Assembly (NCBI RefSeq): GCF_035083965.1
Contig: NC_089731.1
Location: forward strand, 7,973,501 to 8,037,500
Length of the DNA: 64,000 nt
Reading direction: 5' to 3'
DNA from: Branchiostoma lanceolatum
Lineage: Eukaryota > Chordata > Leptocardii > Amphioxiformes > Branchiostomatidae
The translations under genes were made by a program, and so were the position numbers. The notes beneath the pieces are model-generated. The model searched no databases. It saw nothing but the letters and a program-made list of their open reading frames with translations, and had not been told where the DNA came from. This document shows, piece by piece, positions 11,901 through 23,900 of the stretch (position 1 is its first letter; the number at the start of each line of letters is the position of its first letter).

Positions 11901-14900
11901 AATGATATTTCTTCTACTCAATTGAACCCAGGCAGGAGAAGATGAAATGTATGAAGACACTCTCGTGCCAGACAAACCTACAAGTAGTTTCCTACACCGA
12001 AATGGAAACGGATCATTCTTAGAGGATGTAAGATTTTTTGGAGTTTTGCACTTCTCAAAACTAACATTCAAACATGGCCACTAACGTTGTGATACTTTTT
12101 CAAAGCTGCAAACAGTTGTACTATGCCAGCCACTTGCATCTGTTGTATAGTGTCTATTCAGGTGATATGAATGTACAGTTAGAAATTAACCCCAGGTGAG
12201 AGCTGTCATAAACCTCTTCAACTGCTGTCTTCTTTGCTGCTTCTTTTGATAATTGTTGGCCTTGAAATTGTTGTCAACTATCACATTCAAATTATAAAGC
12301 CTGAAAGATTTGTATTATGTAGACTCTGAACGATTAAAACATTAAAACAAATAAAGTCATTTTCGTTTGGTCAATTTTTTATATCAATTCTTGTAACTCA
12401 TTAAACATATTACAGTTATGGGCCCTTTATATATATGACATGTTTCTTGAATTTTGTTTGTGCTTTAATGACCAGGTAAACGGAGATGAATATTATGAGG
12501 ACACCCTCCCAGCATCCTCCAATGGTTCAGCCCGACCAGACAGTTTCATTGAGAGACAGAAGATTCCACTTCCTCCCATTCCCGGCCAGGGGGGTGAGCA
12601 GGGTAAGTCAGAGAAAATTTGCAAGAGAAGCAAATTTATTTTTTTAGTACAGTACAATTCAGGAGGAAGTACAGGAATAACAACAGGAACCAAACAATTG
12701 AGGAAGTTTTTGTTTGTACATGTGTAAAGAGAAAAGCGATGCAGATGTAAAGACTAACTTTTAGTTTCACATAGGCAGGGAACGTGCCAGATAATATATG
12801 AAATCTGAATGTGCAAATGCAGCACCATTTCAAGAGTTTCACTTCTATCTTTTTCTAAAATTGTGGAACCTGATGTTTATAGCCTAAGCACAGAGCATTG
12901 ACGAGTATGTAGTATGACTATTGACAACACACTCACATTTTTCCAATATTTATTGTAATTTCATTGTACATTGTCTATGAAAAGAACAATTTGTCCAGGT
13001 CAAGTCTTAATGTTGTCTTTCTTAAATATTTCAGGCCTGTTCATTGAGAGCAGACTGATTATATTGGCACTCAAGTTTTCCATATAATTTTATTATTTAC
13101 AGACTAAGTAATAAACGTATATCATGAAGGAAATTAGGAAATGTACAGTTTATTTGCTCATGATCCATGTTGTACTGTAGCTCAGTTGATCCATGAGAAA
13201 TATACCTGCCTACCGTGAGAAACCTCTATACACCTCTTGTTGTGGGACATTCCTTCTCGCAAGCAACTTCCTGTATGAATACAAATACCACAAACTTTTC
13301 TACATGTAGGCACATTTCCAAGAACACAGGATGAATTGTAATCCGTGGGATAAGGTCCGTGGATTTTGTCTGTAACCATCGCTTTAGGCAAACTACTTAC
13401 AATGTACATAAATGTGCATGTACCGGTTTTGTGCAATCAACCAAGAAGAGGTCATAAACAAAGCCAGGCTTGAAATACCGGCTGCATACACAGGTTAACA
13501 CAGGTCAAATAGGAGCTATGCAGGTACCTCCACTAGTATATAGATTATATACATGTTGTAGCTACTCCAGGGTCTATGGAAAAGCTAACTTGCAACTCCA
13601 GAATGATATGCCAGCAGTAGTGGCCCTAAAATGCCTTGCAAACTTTATGGTACAGTGATGCTTTAGAAATGCTCAGATTACAGAATATATTCAAAATTTG
13701 TACCCCTTAGTCTTAGCAATATCATAAAACATTTTGGACTGAAGGGACTAAATGGTCGACTTAAAGGGAAGAAAATGAGGTAAAATCCACCTGGTTCAGG
13801 TTACAAATGTATAATGCAGAGGAAAGTATTTCGAGCCCTGGAAACTCTTTCTTTGTTTTCTGTAACTCAAGCATATCTTATTCACTGTAAGTAATTGGGC
13901 TGGGAACACCTGCAAACTCTGACTTGCACTATTTTTAGACCTTGATTGTTCGCCATCTATTCCCAGTGCATGTTTTCTAATTACACCACCTAGCAGGAGC
14001 AGATAGATCTGCATGTATTATTTTAATTGTACTGAAGATTCAGAAATACTCTAAGGCTAGAAATGTAGTCCTGCCAACATTTTCATAGACCAAAAATTTT
14101 CAATTTGTTTCTGATTTTAAATCCCTGCGCTCATGTAGGTTCTAACAAGGGATCTCAGACCACACTTTTTATACAGTGTATCCTGAAGATTAGAGACATC
14201 CATTTAAGCAAATATACAATGTAGACTCCTACAAGTTTGATTGTCAAAGACGTAACGGTTACAGGAATCATAACTTAATGTGCTTCTAATGTAGATTGTT
14301 TTAAAGTCCATGATAAAAATAAACTTAAGGTGATAATGATTCTGTACAATCTCCAGACACATCCTCTATCTCTTAAGCTTTCTACTCAAGTGCGGAAAAG
14401 CCTTGCAGCCCTAACGTTAGTACTAGTGATTCCTTACTGTTCCATGATTATTGACTCATCTGTACAAAGTTGAATAACATTGCAACAGTCAGACTTTCTT
14501 CAGACTCAAAAATCTTTGGGCAAACTGAAATTTTGGCCACCATTATGGCTTGTGGGGAGGTGCAATGTCCACTGGGTCTTCTCCATAACAGTCTTCTCCA
14601 TAGCTGAAGTTTCTCTTGTCAGACACTCAGACTACAGTCCAAGAGCTGGGTTGTACAGGACATGAGATGTGCTGTCCTTACTCTCAGGCTGTCCATCAGC
14701 TGGGTTGTACAGGACATGAGATGTGCTGTCCTTACTCTCAGGCTGTCCGTGAGTTGGGTTGTACAGGACATGAGATGTGCTGTCCTCACTCTCAGGCTGT
14801 CCGTGAGTTGGGTTGTACAGGACATGAGATGTGCTGTCCTTACTCTCAGGCTGTCCATCAGCTGGGTTGTACAGGACATGAGATGTGCTGTCCTTACTCT

Positions 14901-17900
14901 CAGGCTGTCCGTGAGTTGGGTTGTACAGGACATGAGATGTGCTGTCCTCACTCTCAGGCTGTCCGTGAGTTGGGTCGTACAGGACATGAGATGTGCTGTC
15001 CTTACTCTCAGGCTGTCCGTGAGTTGGGTTGTACAGGACATGAGATGCGATGACCTCACTCTCAGGCTGTCCGTGAGCTGGGTTGTACAGGACATGAGAT
15101 GTGCTGTCCCCTTCAGAACCAGTGGACTGCGATCCATTGCTGTAGATCCTGCTCTCACTTGGAACCTTGTTTTCTTCCTCCACTCCGTAAGGATCTTTGC
15201 CATCATTCGTCGAGGGATCACCGTTTTCCGCTTTTTCATCATCATCTTTCGGCAGTAACTGGTCTTCTGATTGGGCAACTGGTTGCCTGACGATTGTTGC
15301 GTGTTGGTCAGTGATGCTTTCCGGTGGTGTAGCAGCTGCCTCTGTATGGCCTCCCGCATCTTGTGGGGGGTCAGGACAGCCTGCTCCATACAGGGGAATC
15401 TTGTAGCTGTCGTTTTGCCCCAGGTCTTCCTTGCAGGCCACAGCATATGGCTTGATCTCTGGTCCTTCTTCTTCGTTGTAGGCCACTGCATATGGCTTGA
15501 TCTCTGGTTCTTCATCTTCATTGTAGGCCACTGCATATGGCTGTATGGTGTCGTTGTCTCCAGATGTCTGGCTTAGGGCAGGGTTGGGTTGTTTGTGTGT
15601 TGTTGAGTTCCTGTCAGATGCTTGCCCATCAGCGGAGTCGGAGTATGCCACTGCGTACGGCTCGATTTTCTGGCTTCCTTCTGTTTCGGAGGGTTCATCA
15701 TCTGTTCCAGTCGGAACATCATGATTGGCCAAATCTGTGCCATGCCAGAACTTGTAGATGAAGAGTACACCTACTAATGCTGACACAAGGAGGAGGGGTG
15801 CAACAACAGCACTGATCATGGCCAATATATAGGTGCTGTTGTCATTCTTGTGGGTGTCTTGCTCTCCCCCAAGTAGAACGATATAGTCCATCTCTGTTGT
15901 GTGCTGAGAGAGTGGCATGTCATTTGTGGATGACGACTCTGTGTAGTCCTCAGTGGAAATGTTCATGTCCATCTGGCAGACATCCTTGCTCCTGTTCATG
16001 AGGAGAGATCCACTCTGGTCAGCAGGTGATGCACACTGCAGTGTCTTGCCATCAGAAATCTGGTGTAGGTATGGTAGGTTACAGATGAACCATGTCAGGT
16101 TCTCGTCACATCTCAGCATGTTATTCGTTATCTTGAGATACAGACGCTGGTTTTGCTTCAGATCCGTGACATTGCTGTTGATAGTAGTGATGCGATTGTG
16201 TCGTAGGTCTGCCATGGTCAATGCTTTAGGCTGTAGAAGTGCATCAACGGGCAGAGAACTCAAATGGTTCATGGTCAAACGCAGAGTGAAAAGGCGTGGC
16301 AGGCCACGAAATGCGTACTGCGATATGGCAGAAATGGCATTCTTGTCAAGGCTCAAGATTTCCACCGTCTCAAGCCCAAGGAAGGTATCAGACTCTGAGG
16401 GGAAAGGAAAGTTTATCATTCATAAGGCCACACCAATTTTTATTTTTGCTTCTAGGAATAGCCAGTTCTGTTTTTCCCATTTTGACCACACAAAAAAATA
16501 GGGTCGCTATTCCTATTCACAAATTTTTACTCACGATTTTACTATTTGTTCAGTTGTAAAACTCAATAGCCACCAAAATAGATTATAAAGGCCTGCACAT
16601 ACCTGAAAAGTGTGGTCACAGTTTTAATATCATAAGTTATACTTTCTCATTTATTAAAACTATTTCTCAATATCAATCCATATATTACATGACAAAAGGT
16701 AATTTTGTTACTGAAATTATAGTACTGGATCAAAGAAAGGGGTGCATTGCATAAAATGAGCCATACAAAGCTGAAACTTGAATAATCCTAAACCCTTATC
16801 TTCACCCCCAGACTATTTGCAAAAATGATTTTGTTAAATTTTTTTTTTGGCCTGTCACTCCAATTTTTTTCTGAAAAATTCTGAGAATCAACAAATAAAA
16901 TTGGTGTGGCCTAAAGATGACAGCAAATACATGGTACCAACATAACCAGCAGCAGCGGCAATGTTAGAACAAGGAGTTGTGAGATTGAAAGTTTTGCTTA
17001 AAGTTACAAGAACATACAAATAGAAAAGTATTAGGCTACACTGACTAATTATTTTATTACTGACAAGCAGGGCTAAAAAGATTCATTTTTAGAAATAAAG
17101 TACACTGGTACACCCAACCGAAAAAATTAGGTGCAGATAAAGAATTTTGGGTGCGCAACATAAAATAAAGTTGAATGTCAGCAAAACATAATCTCTTAAG
17201 AGGCTGATCTGTCTGTAAAAACCAAACATAAGGTGGCCAAAGTCAAAAAAGAAACTTTGTTCAATTTTGTGTGGTGATAGGGCATTGGCCCAAACCTACA
17301 ATACGGGAAAGTTTTGGGTGGGTGGGTGTTAACCAGTTGCCATGGCAACGGCCATTTTTCAAAACGGCAGATTTTCGCCTCTCGCTCAAAATGGACCATC
17401 TTTGGCCAGTAGTACAGTAGTAACTCCTGCAAATGAACAGAAATTTTGTTGCCTGTAGCATTATGTTATTATCAATATCTTAACAAGAAAAATGATGTAA
17501 AGTTTTGGCAGTGAGGTGCAACAAACGTTTAAAGATGACCTGTTTTTGTAAAATTTTAAAATTGACAAAAAGTCATTTTTTTAATATTTTAGCAAGCAAT
17601 ATCTCCTTAAAGGGCACTTGAAATTTGTTGATTTCTGGCACAGCTCTAGCTTAGACCTTTATGGATATCATGTTAAAAAAAAGTTTGGGTTCTCAATGGG
17701 GCGGGCGAGAGTGACCCAAAGACTAAGCCATTGTTTTCATTGTAGCAGAATTGCAACTACAGAATTGTAGGTGAAATAAACATGTGCAACTTGGTGATTG
17801 AGATAAAAGAAACTTTCCTTTAACTTTTTATGCTGCAAGAAACCTGCCTGGCACTTACAAAAGTATTTTGTAACAGTAGTTGACTGCTGGTTGCCATGGC

Positions 17901-20900
17901 GTTGGAATGAATAATAAAAAGAGTTTTGTATAATTATACATGTATTTCCAAGGTATATTTAACCTCCTTGATATTTCTAAATTGATAGTTGGTGTAGCTA
18001 ACATTTTTTTTTTTCTTTTTGAAAAAAAAAGAGAAAGCGAATATACAAGGTCTGAATGATACTTCGTTCTTGGACCCCCCTCAGAGACCCTTAAAAATCA
18101 AACAATTTATGGTTAAAAATTACTGAAATTGCGATGGCTGCCCTGATTATTATAATGAAGATATGGACATGAGTTTTATATTTTGTAGCATGGTTTCCAG
18201 AGTTCTATAGACCAAACGTTCAATATCAAGCATTGAAATTAAGAGGGTGTACTAGAGGGTTATCAGAACCAATGAAAGCAGAATTTCATCTCGCTAAATT
18301 TTAGTCATTTTTAAATGGCTTTTTCTCCCATCATCGGCAATGTTGATGGATGGTTTTACAATGCTGGAGAGAGGAACATCTACTGAGACAAAAAGCAAGC
18401 GTCGTTTAATTGGGACATGCATAACGGGAGCCGTGAATTTGGGGTCTACATGTATATGGGGATTTTTCGCCCATGTTACTTCGGGGCCTACCTCGCAAGA
18501 GGTCAGGGGTCAACATACTGTTATGCAATGAGTGCATAAATTATGCTAATGACTGGCCACTTTTTGCTCATTCTGCTTCAAGTTGGTTTTTACAGACAGC
18601 TACTCTTAAGAAGTTAAATCTGTAATTCTATAGCGTACTTCAAAATTTTACAAACAAGTAATACAATTCGAATAAAGTACAACAAAAGGTTATATTGCTT
18701 TTTCGAATACTTAGATTTCAAGAATATCCTATCTACAAGTGTACAATTATAGTACCTTTACCCTATAGCATACAAAAATATCTAGGTGCACCAGTGCACC
18801 CACACACAGTCAAAAATTAGGTGCACAGCTCCAATTTTGGGTACACAAAGGTCATGTACCCACTGTTTCAAGTCCTGTTATTAGACACCCCAAAACTGAT
18901 ACAAGCATGGAGTGAAGCATGAAAAAAAAGTATGGTGGAAAAAACAAGAAGCCTAAATAATAGAGTGTTGTCAATTTACCTAGACTGGAGATTCGGTTGT
19001 CACCCAGATGAAGATTTATCAGGGACGACAGACCTTGGAAAGCCCCGGGCTGGATTGTGGAAACGTTTGACTCTTTGATCCACAGACGTTGAAGGTTTGA
19101 GGAGTTTGGAAAAGACAACTCCAGGAGCGTAGAAGGGGTGAGATGCTGGATGTAGATTGAACAAGTTTCTTTGTGGAAGCCAGTCGGTATGGCATCAAGG
19201 CATACTTTGAAGCTGTACGTATTTCCTCCATGTCCAACCCAGCTGCAGGGGGAATGCTCCCCAGGCACAATCGGACAGTGACAAACATACTTTTGTGACC
19301 TGTGGTTATGCTTCTCACGTACTTCCTTATTTGGATGACAGCTATCTGGGCATGAAAAAAATTCTGCAAGCACAAAATGTAGATGAATGAAGGCCAGCAG
19401 CAGCAAGACCAGTGCCTTGCTTCGTGGCATCTTGGTAACTAACGTGTGCTTCACTAAGAGTAGCCTGAATATACATCTCACACATCCACCTACGCTTACG
19501 ATTTTTTTAATTTCAAAAATCATGTTATTGGCAAAGTTCAATTTGTTGCTACAAATGAGTCTGAGAAAGTTTACCATCTGCAGGTCTGTTTTGAAACATC
19601 ATTGGATATTGAGGAAATTAGTTTGCAAGTAATTTTTCACTTACAAGTGGGCAGGAAAGAGCTTTTACGTCATGCCTCATATCAATTAAGGACTGGCTGA
19701 ATATGCATATTTTTTCACTGCATTTTCCTATGTATAAGTGTGCTGTTATTACCAGGCTTACTTTTGAATGTTGATATATGAATTACTGTATTCTGCAAAT
19801 GGTTTCCATCATTTTTATCTCAGTAGAAAGGTTGTACAGGATGTGAGTTATGCTGTACTGTTCTGAACCAGTGGACTGTGATCGGAATCTCCTTTTTTCT
19901 TTGTCTTTTTTGTTGAACTGAAGAAACCAGTTGCTCCAAAATGTACTGTGATTCACTTTATCTTCACGGTAGCAACACTTCACGGTGTAAGGAAAATTGA
20001 CATTTTTACTGAACTTTAACTTCACGGTGGTGGCAAGTGATTTACAGAACGGATTTGTGAAGGTTCAGAAATGATAACAACAGGTTTTTTCATGGTGATG
20101 ATAAGTTCACGGTACAGAGGTGACCGTGAAAACAGTGAACATACAATGTAAAGTTACAGTGAAAGAAACAAGAATTACAGTACATCACAGTTTCACTTGA
20201 TTAATTTGAACACGGAAATTACTGTCACATAAATATCAACTTTAGCAGTAATTTCCGTGTTCAATCTACTGTAAATGCAGAAATGTTCGCAGTGGTTTTA
20301 TGTTCGCGGTTTTCGCGGTGAACTCTTTGGCGCCAACTTTAAACCACCGCGAAACTTTTTGCCCGCCTATGACTGTAGCTCTACTATTGTTTTAAACGCA
20401 AACTCAAAACTACTGCAAACACTCCATTTTCTCCCTACCGCAAAATCAAAACCATGCGAACCTAAATGCATCCACAGTAATCAAGTCACAATGTGCGTTG
20501 CGTGCAGGAATTGATCAATACTCCATGCAGGCACATGTACATAATATATGTACTATGATGTTGTTTTTTATGGAAGAAAAAGGAAAATTGCAAAGTTAAT
20601 CCAATTCCTAGATTTTTCAAGCAAGTGATGCTCCCTGAATGTACCCTTAATAATCACTTATCTTGATATATCTTCTGCCTCAGAGAAAGAAGTCTCGCCA
20701 CCACTTGCAATTTTACTTTTTATTTTGAGAGACTTATTGAAACAATTTTTCGTTATTAACGTAAAAAGGCAAATAATACCCCCAAAAGATATCTTAAAAT
20801 CCTATTTACATAAAAAACTGTTAAGGTAACCTAAGTTATTTTCAGTGTACCATGACTTGGAGACAACATTCATGTCCTATAGTATAGCAATTTACAACCC

Positions 20901-23900
20901 AATGTAGTTACATAGTATACCAAGCAACTAGCTCAGGGTAGAAAGTAATTTGCCAATTCTGTTTTAAGTAGTTATCAAGTTAAGCACTGTGGTTAAATCC
21001 TGTAATTATATATTTATGTTTCGCCAACGAAACATATTGTTTTTGTCAGGTTTCTTCTCCTTCTTCTCCTTCTTCTCCTGTCAAATCTTCAAATCGCTTC
21101 TTCTCGGTCGTCCGTCGACCAAATTAGCTGAAATTTGGTATGGAGGTAGAGTACGTGTATACCCCTAGACCCTTTTTAATTTTTTTTGATATAAGTTTTT
21201 AAAATGATTTTATGGAGGTTTTTTGGTCATTTTCAGACAAAAGTCGCACATGATGGCCTCCAGTGCCGTGGTGTTGAAACCTAAGGACCTGAAATTTGGT
21301 TTAGTTGTGCATTGGATATTTACCCAAAGGACCCCATTATTTTTTTTGGCATACACTACTTCAAAATGATTTATTTTGCAATTTTTTTATGCAATTTTTG
21401 GTTATTTTCTGTCGGGGCCAGCAAGAACTAGGTCATACTGTAACATAAGCCCTCCTACACTTCCCCTGTCTGGGACTTAAAACCAAGCAGATGTCAGGGG
21501 GTACCTCTACTAATGGTATTACAGAAAGTTATATGTACCTTATGTTACATGGTACGGATGTTATATTTGAGATGTAGGTACCTATAGGAAAGGTGACTAC
21601 ACCTGACAATTACTTATGCTAATGAGGACCTAATTCGCATAATGTATGCATAAAGTTGTATGTCCCTTACCGTAAATGCTGCGGATGTCATCTTTGAGAT
21701 GTAGGTACCTTTAGGAAAGGCGAACACACCAGGCCATAAATTATGCTAATTGAGGACCTAATTTGCATAATCGATGCATGATGTTGTATGTCCCTTACCG
21801 TAAAAGCTGCGGATGTCATCTTTGAGATGTAGGTACCGTTAGCAAAGGTGATCACACCTGGCCATGAATTATGCTAATGAGGACCTCATTTGCATAATTC
21901 ATGCATAAACTTGTTTTTCCCTTACCATGACAGCTGCAGATGTCATCTTTAAGATGTAGGTACCATTAGGAAAGGTGAATGCACCTGGCCAAAAATTATG
22001 CTAATGAGGACCTCATTTGCATAATTTATGCAGAAACTTGTATTTCCCTTACCGTACAAGCTGCAGATGTCATATTTGAGATGTAGGTACCTTTAGGAAA
22101 GGTGCACACACCTGGCCTTGACATATGCTAATGAGGACCTCACCTGCATAATTTATGCATGATGTTGTATTCCCCTTACTGTAAAAGCTGCGGATGTCAT
22201 CTTGAACATGTAGGTACATGTAGGAAAGGTGAAAGCACCTGGACATAACTTATGCTCAGGAGGACCTCATTTGCATAAATTATGCAGAAACTTGGATTTG
22301 CCCAGGAGTTATTTTGGGACAGCCCACTTCTTGCATGAGGAGTATGGGCGAAACATCCTGAATTTGCTCTTAAAGCAAATGACGGCCAGTCTAGTGTATT
22401 ATTTGTATTTGTTATGTCACATAATCGTTTTCTGTATCCCTTCAGATGAGGAGGAATACGAGTGTCCAGTGGCTGCCCCAGCCCAGGACGGTCCTCCCCT
22501 GCCCCCACGGTTCCCCCCCACCCCTGCTCCCACTGTGGCTCTCCCCCCGCGGCCAGCCGCCCCCCTCCCCACCCCTCAGATAGAGCAGGAGGATTATGAG
22601 GACATGTATGAGGAACCTGTCGGTCATCAGGCTACTGAAGGTGGGCATTATGGACTTTTCCCTTGGATAAAAGTGGCAAACTTAAAGTAAACTGTTATTT
22701 CCAAAATATCTATCTTGACTTAATGTCAGTGCCAATATCTTTTAAATCTTTGCTGATTATGTGCCTTTATTTACAATGTATTTTGAACCTCAGAAACAAG
22801 CAAGCAATATGGTGGTTTATGGAGCTGATCTTCCTAAAAATCACCCTCGTTGAACCAGGGCCACTCCGCTCCACGTTACATCGCTCAATACACGAGCGAT
22901 GTAACGTGGAGCGGAGTGGCCCTGGTTCAACGAGGGTGCCTAAAAATCAGAGTAATGTCTAACATGTCAGTTTTAATTCTTCTACTTTTTCCCTGTTTGG
23001 AGGACTAATTTTTGGTGTGTCACAGTAAAACTTTTAAGTGATTCTCATCTTCCCTTCTGTCTTTCTATTGTACTTTCCCATCATACCTTGTAACAGCAAC
23101 AAGTTCAGAGATCACCTTGCCAACTGGTGATGATGATGATGAGATGTATGAAGAAGTACCGATAACTCCCCGTGAGTTTTCACAGTTCCACAATCTCAAC
23201 TTTCACATTCTGTTTCTGAAAACCTTCTTTGACTTTTTGTTACTTTGCAGCTAACATACTGTACAATCCAATGATAATAGCTTTCCTGAAACCATACAGA
23301 CTTTCAATTGGGAAATATATAATCTTTTCTTTGTAGAGACAGAACAGGCACCTGAAGCAGTAAGCGACGACACCTATGACATCCCTGATGTTGACCAATC
23401 AGCAATGGGGAGAAATTCTATTGTGTCACCTCCAGGTAGATTGGGCATTGGCCTTTTGCAGTGCTTCATACTGCTTTGGCATCTTTCCAATGCACAACTG
23501 CCATCATGCATCTAGTGCAAAACGCTGTGCTGTTTTAAAGTCTACATTGTAGTTGGATTGCTGTCAACATATTCCTAAAGTTATAGCTTTATGAATATGT
23601 TGACAGCAATCCAACTACAATGTAGACTTTCAACAAATCAAAAATGAACATGTTGTTTTATGCACAGCATAAAAATGTATAAATCTGGATTTTACAAGAT
23701 GACTCCATTCCTTGGTTGAAGAACTGCCACATGCGGCTTTCTGTTCAGCATTGAGTGTAGAAATCTTAGCAGAGAGTTGCCTACAATTTTAAAGCTTTAT
23801 TTCTGTTCTTCTATATACAAACTCTCTTGTTGCAACTGACAGCTTGTACCATCATTTCAGGACCAGCACTATTTTGAGCCTGCCATTTTCTTCTTGCTTG

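Larger units (their letters stand above)
10560..12120 (+). repeat. Tandem duplication of exon 4 with flanking intron
   Basis: About 260 bp upstream of the exon, the exon itself and about 100 bp downstream occur twice: from about 10560 and again from about 11710. Shared landmarks are CTATGGCTG, GTTTGATTGTCTC, ACATATTTTCAACTT, CTTCTACTCA.TTGAACCCAG and, after the exon, GTAAGATTTT.TGGAGTTTTG. The copies have diverged by substitutions and small indels, and the first copy also carries the insertion at 10920-11478. Confidence 0.9.

Noticed and set aside
14640..15110. CRISPR-like array
   Set aside because: Units are contiguous 54-bp repeats without unique spacers, and they are in coding frame.
14616..15536. 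Open frames of 145-305 codons in other frames over the 54-bp repeat
   Set aside because: The repeat length is a multiple of three and its unit lacks stops in several frames. Only the minus-strand frame continues into signal peptide, LRRs and membrane segment.
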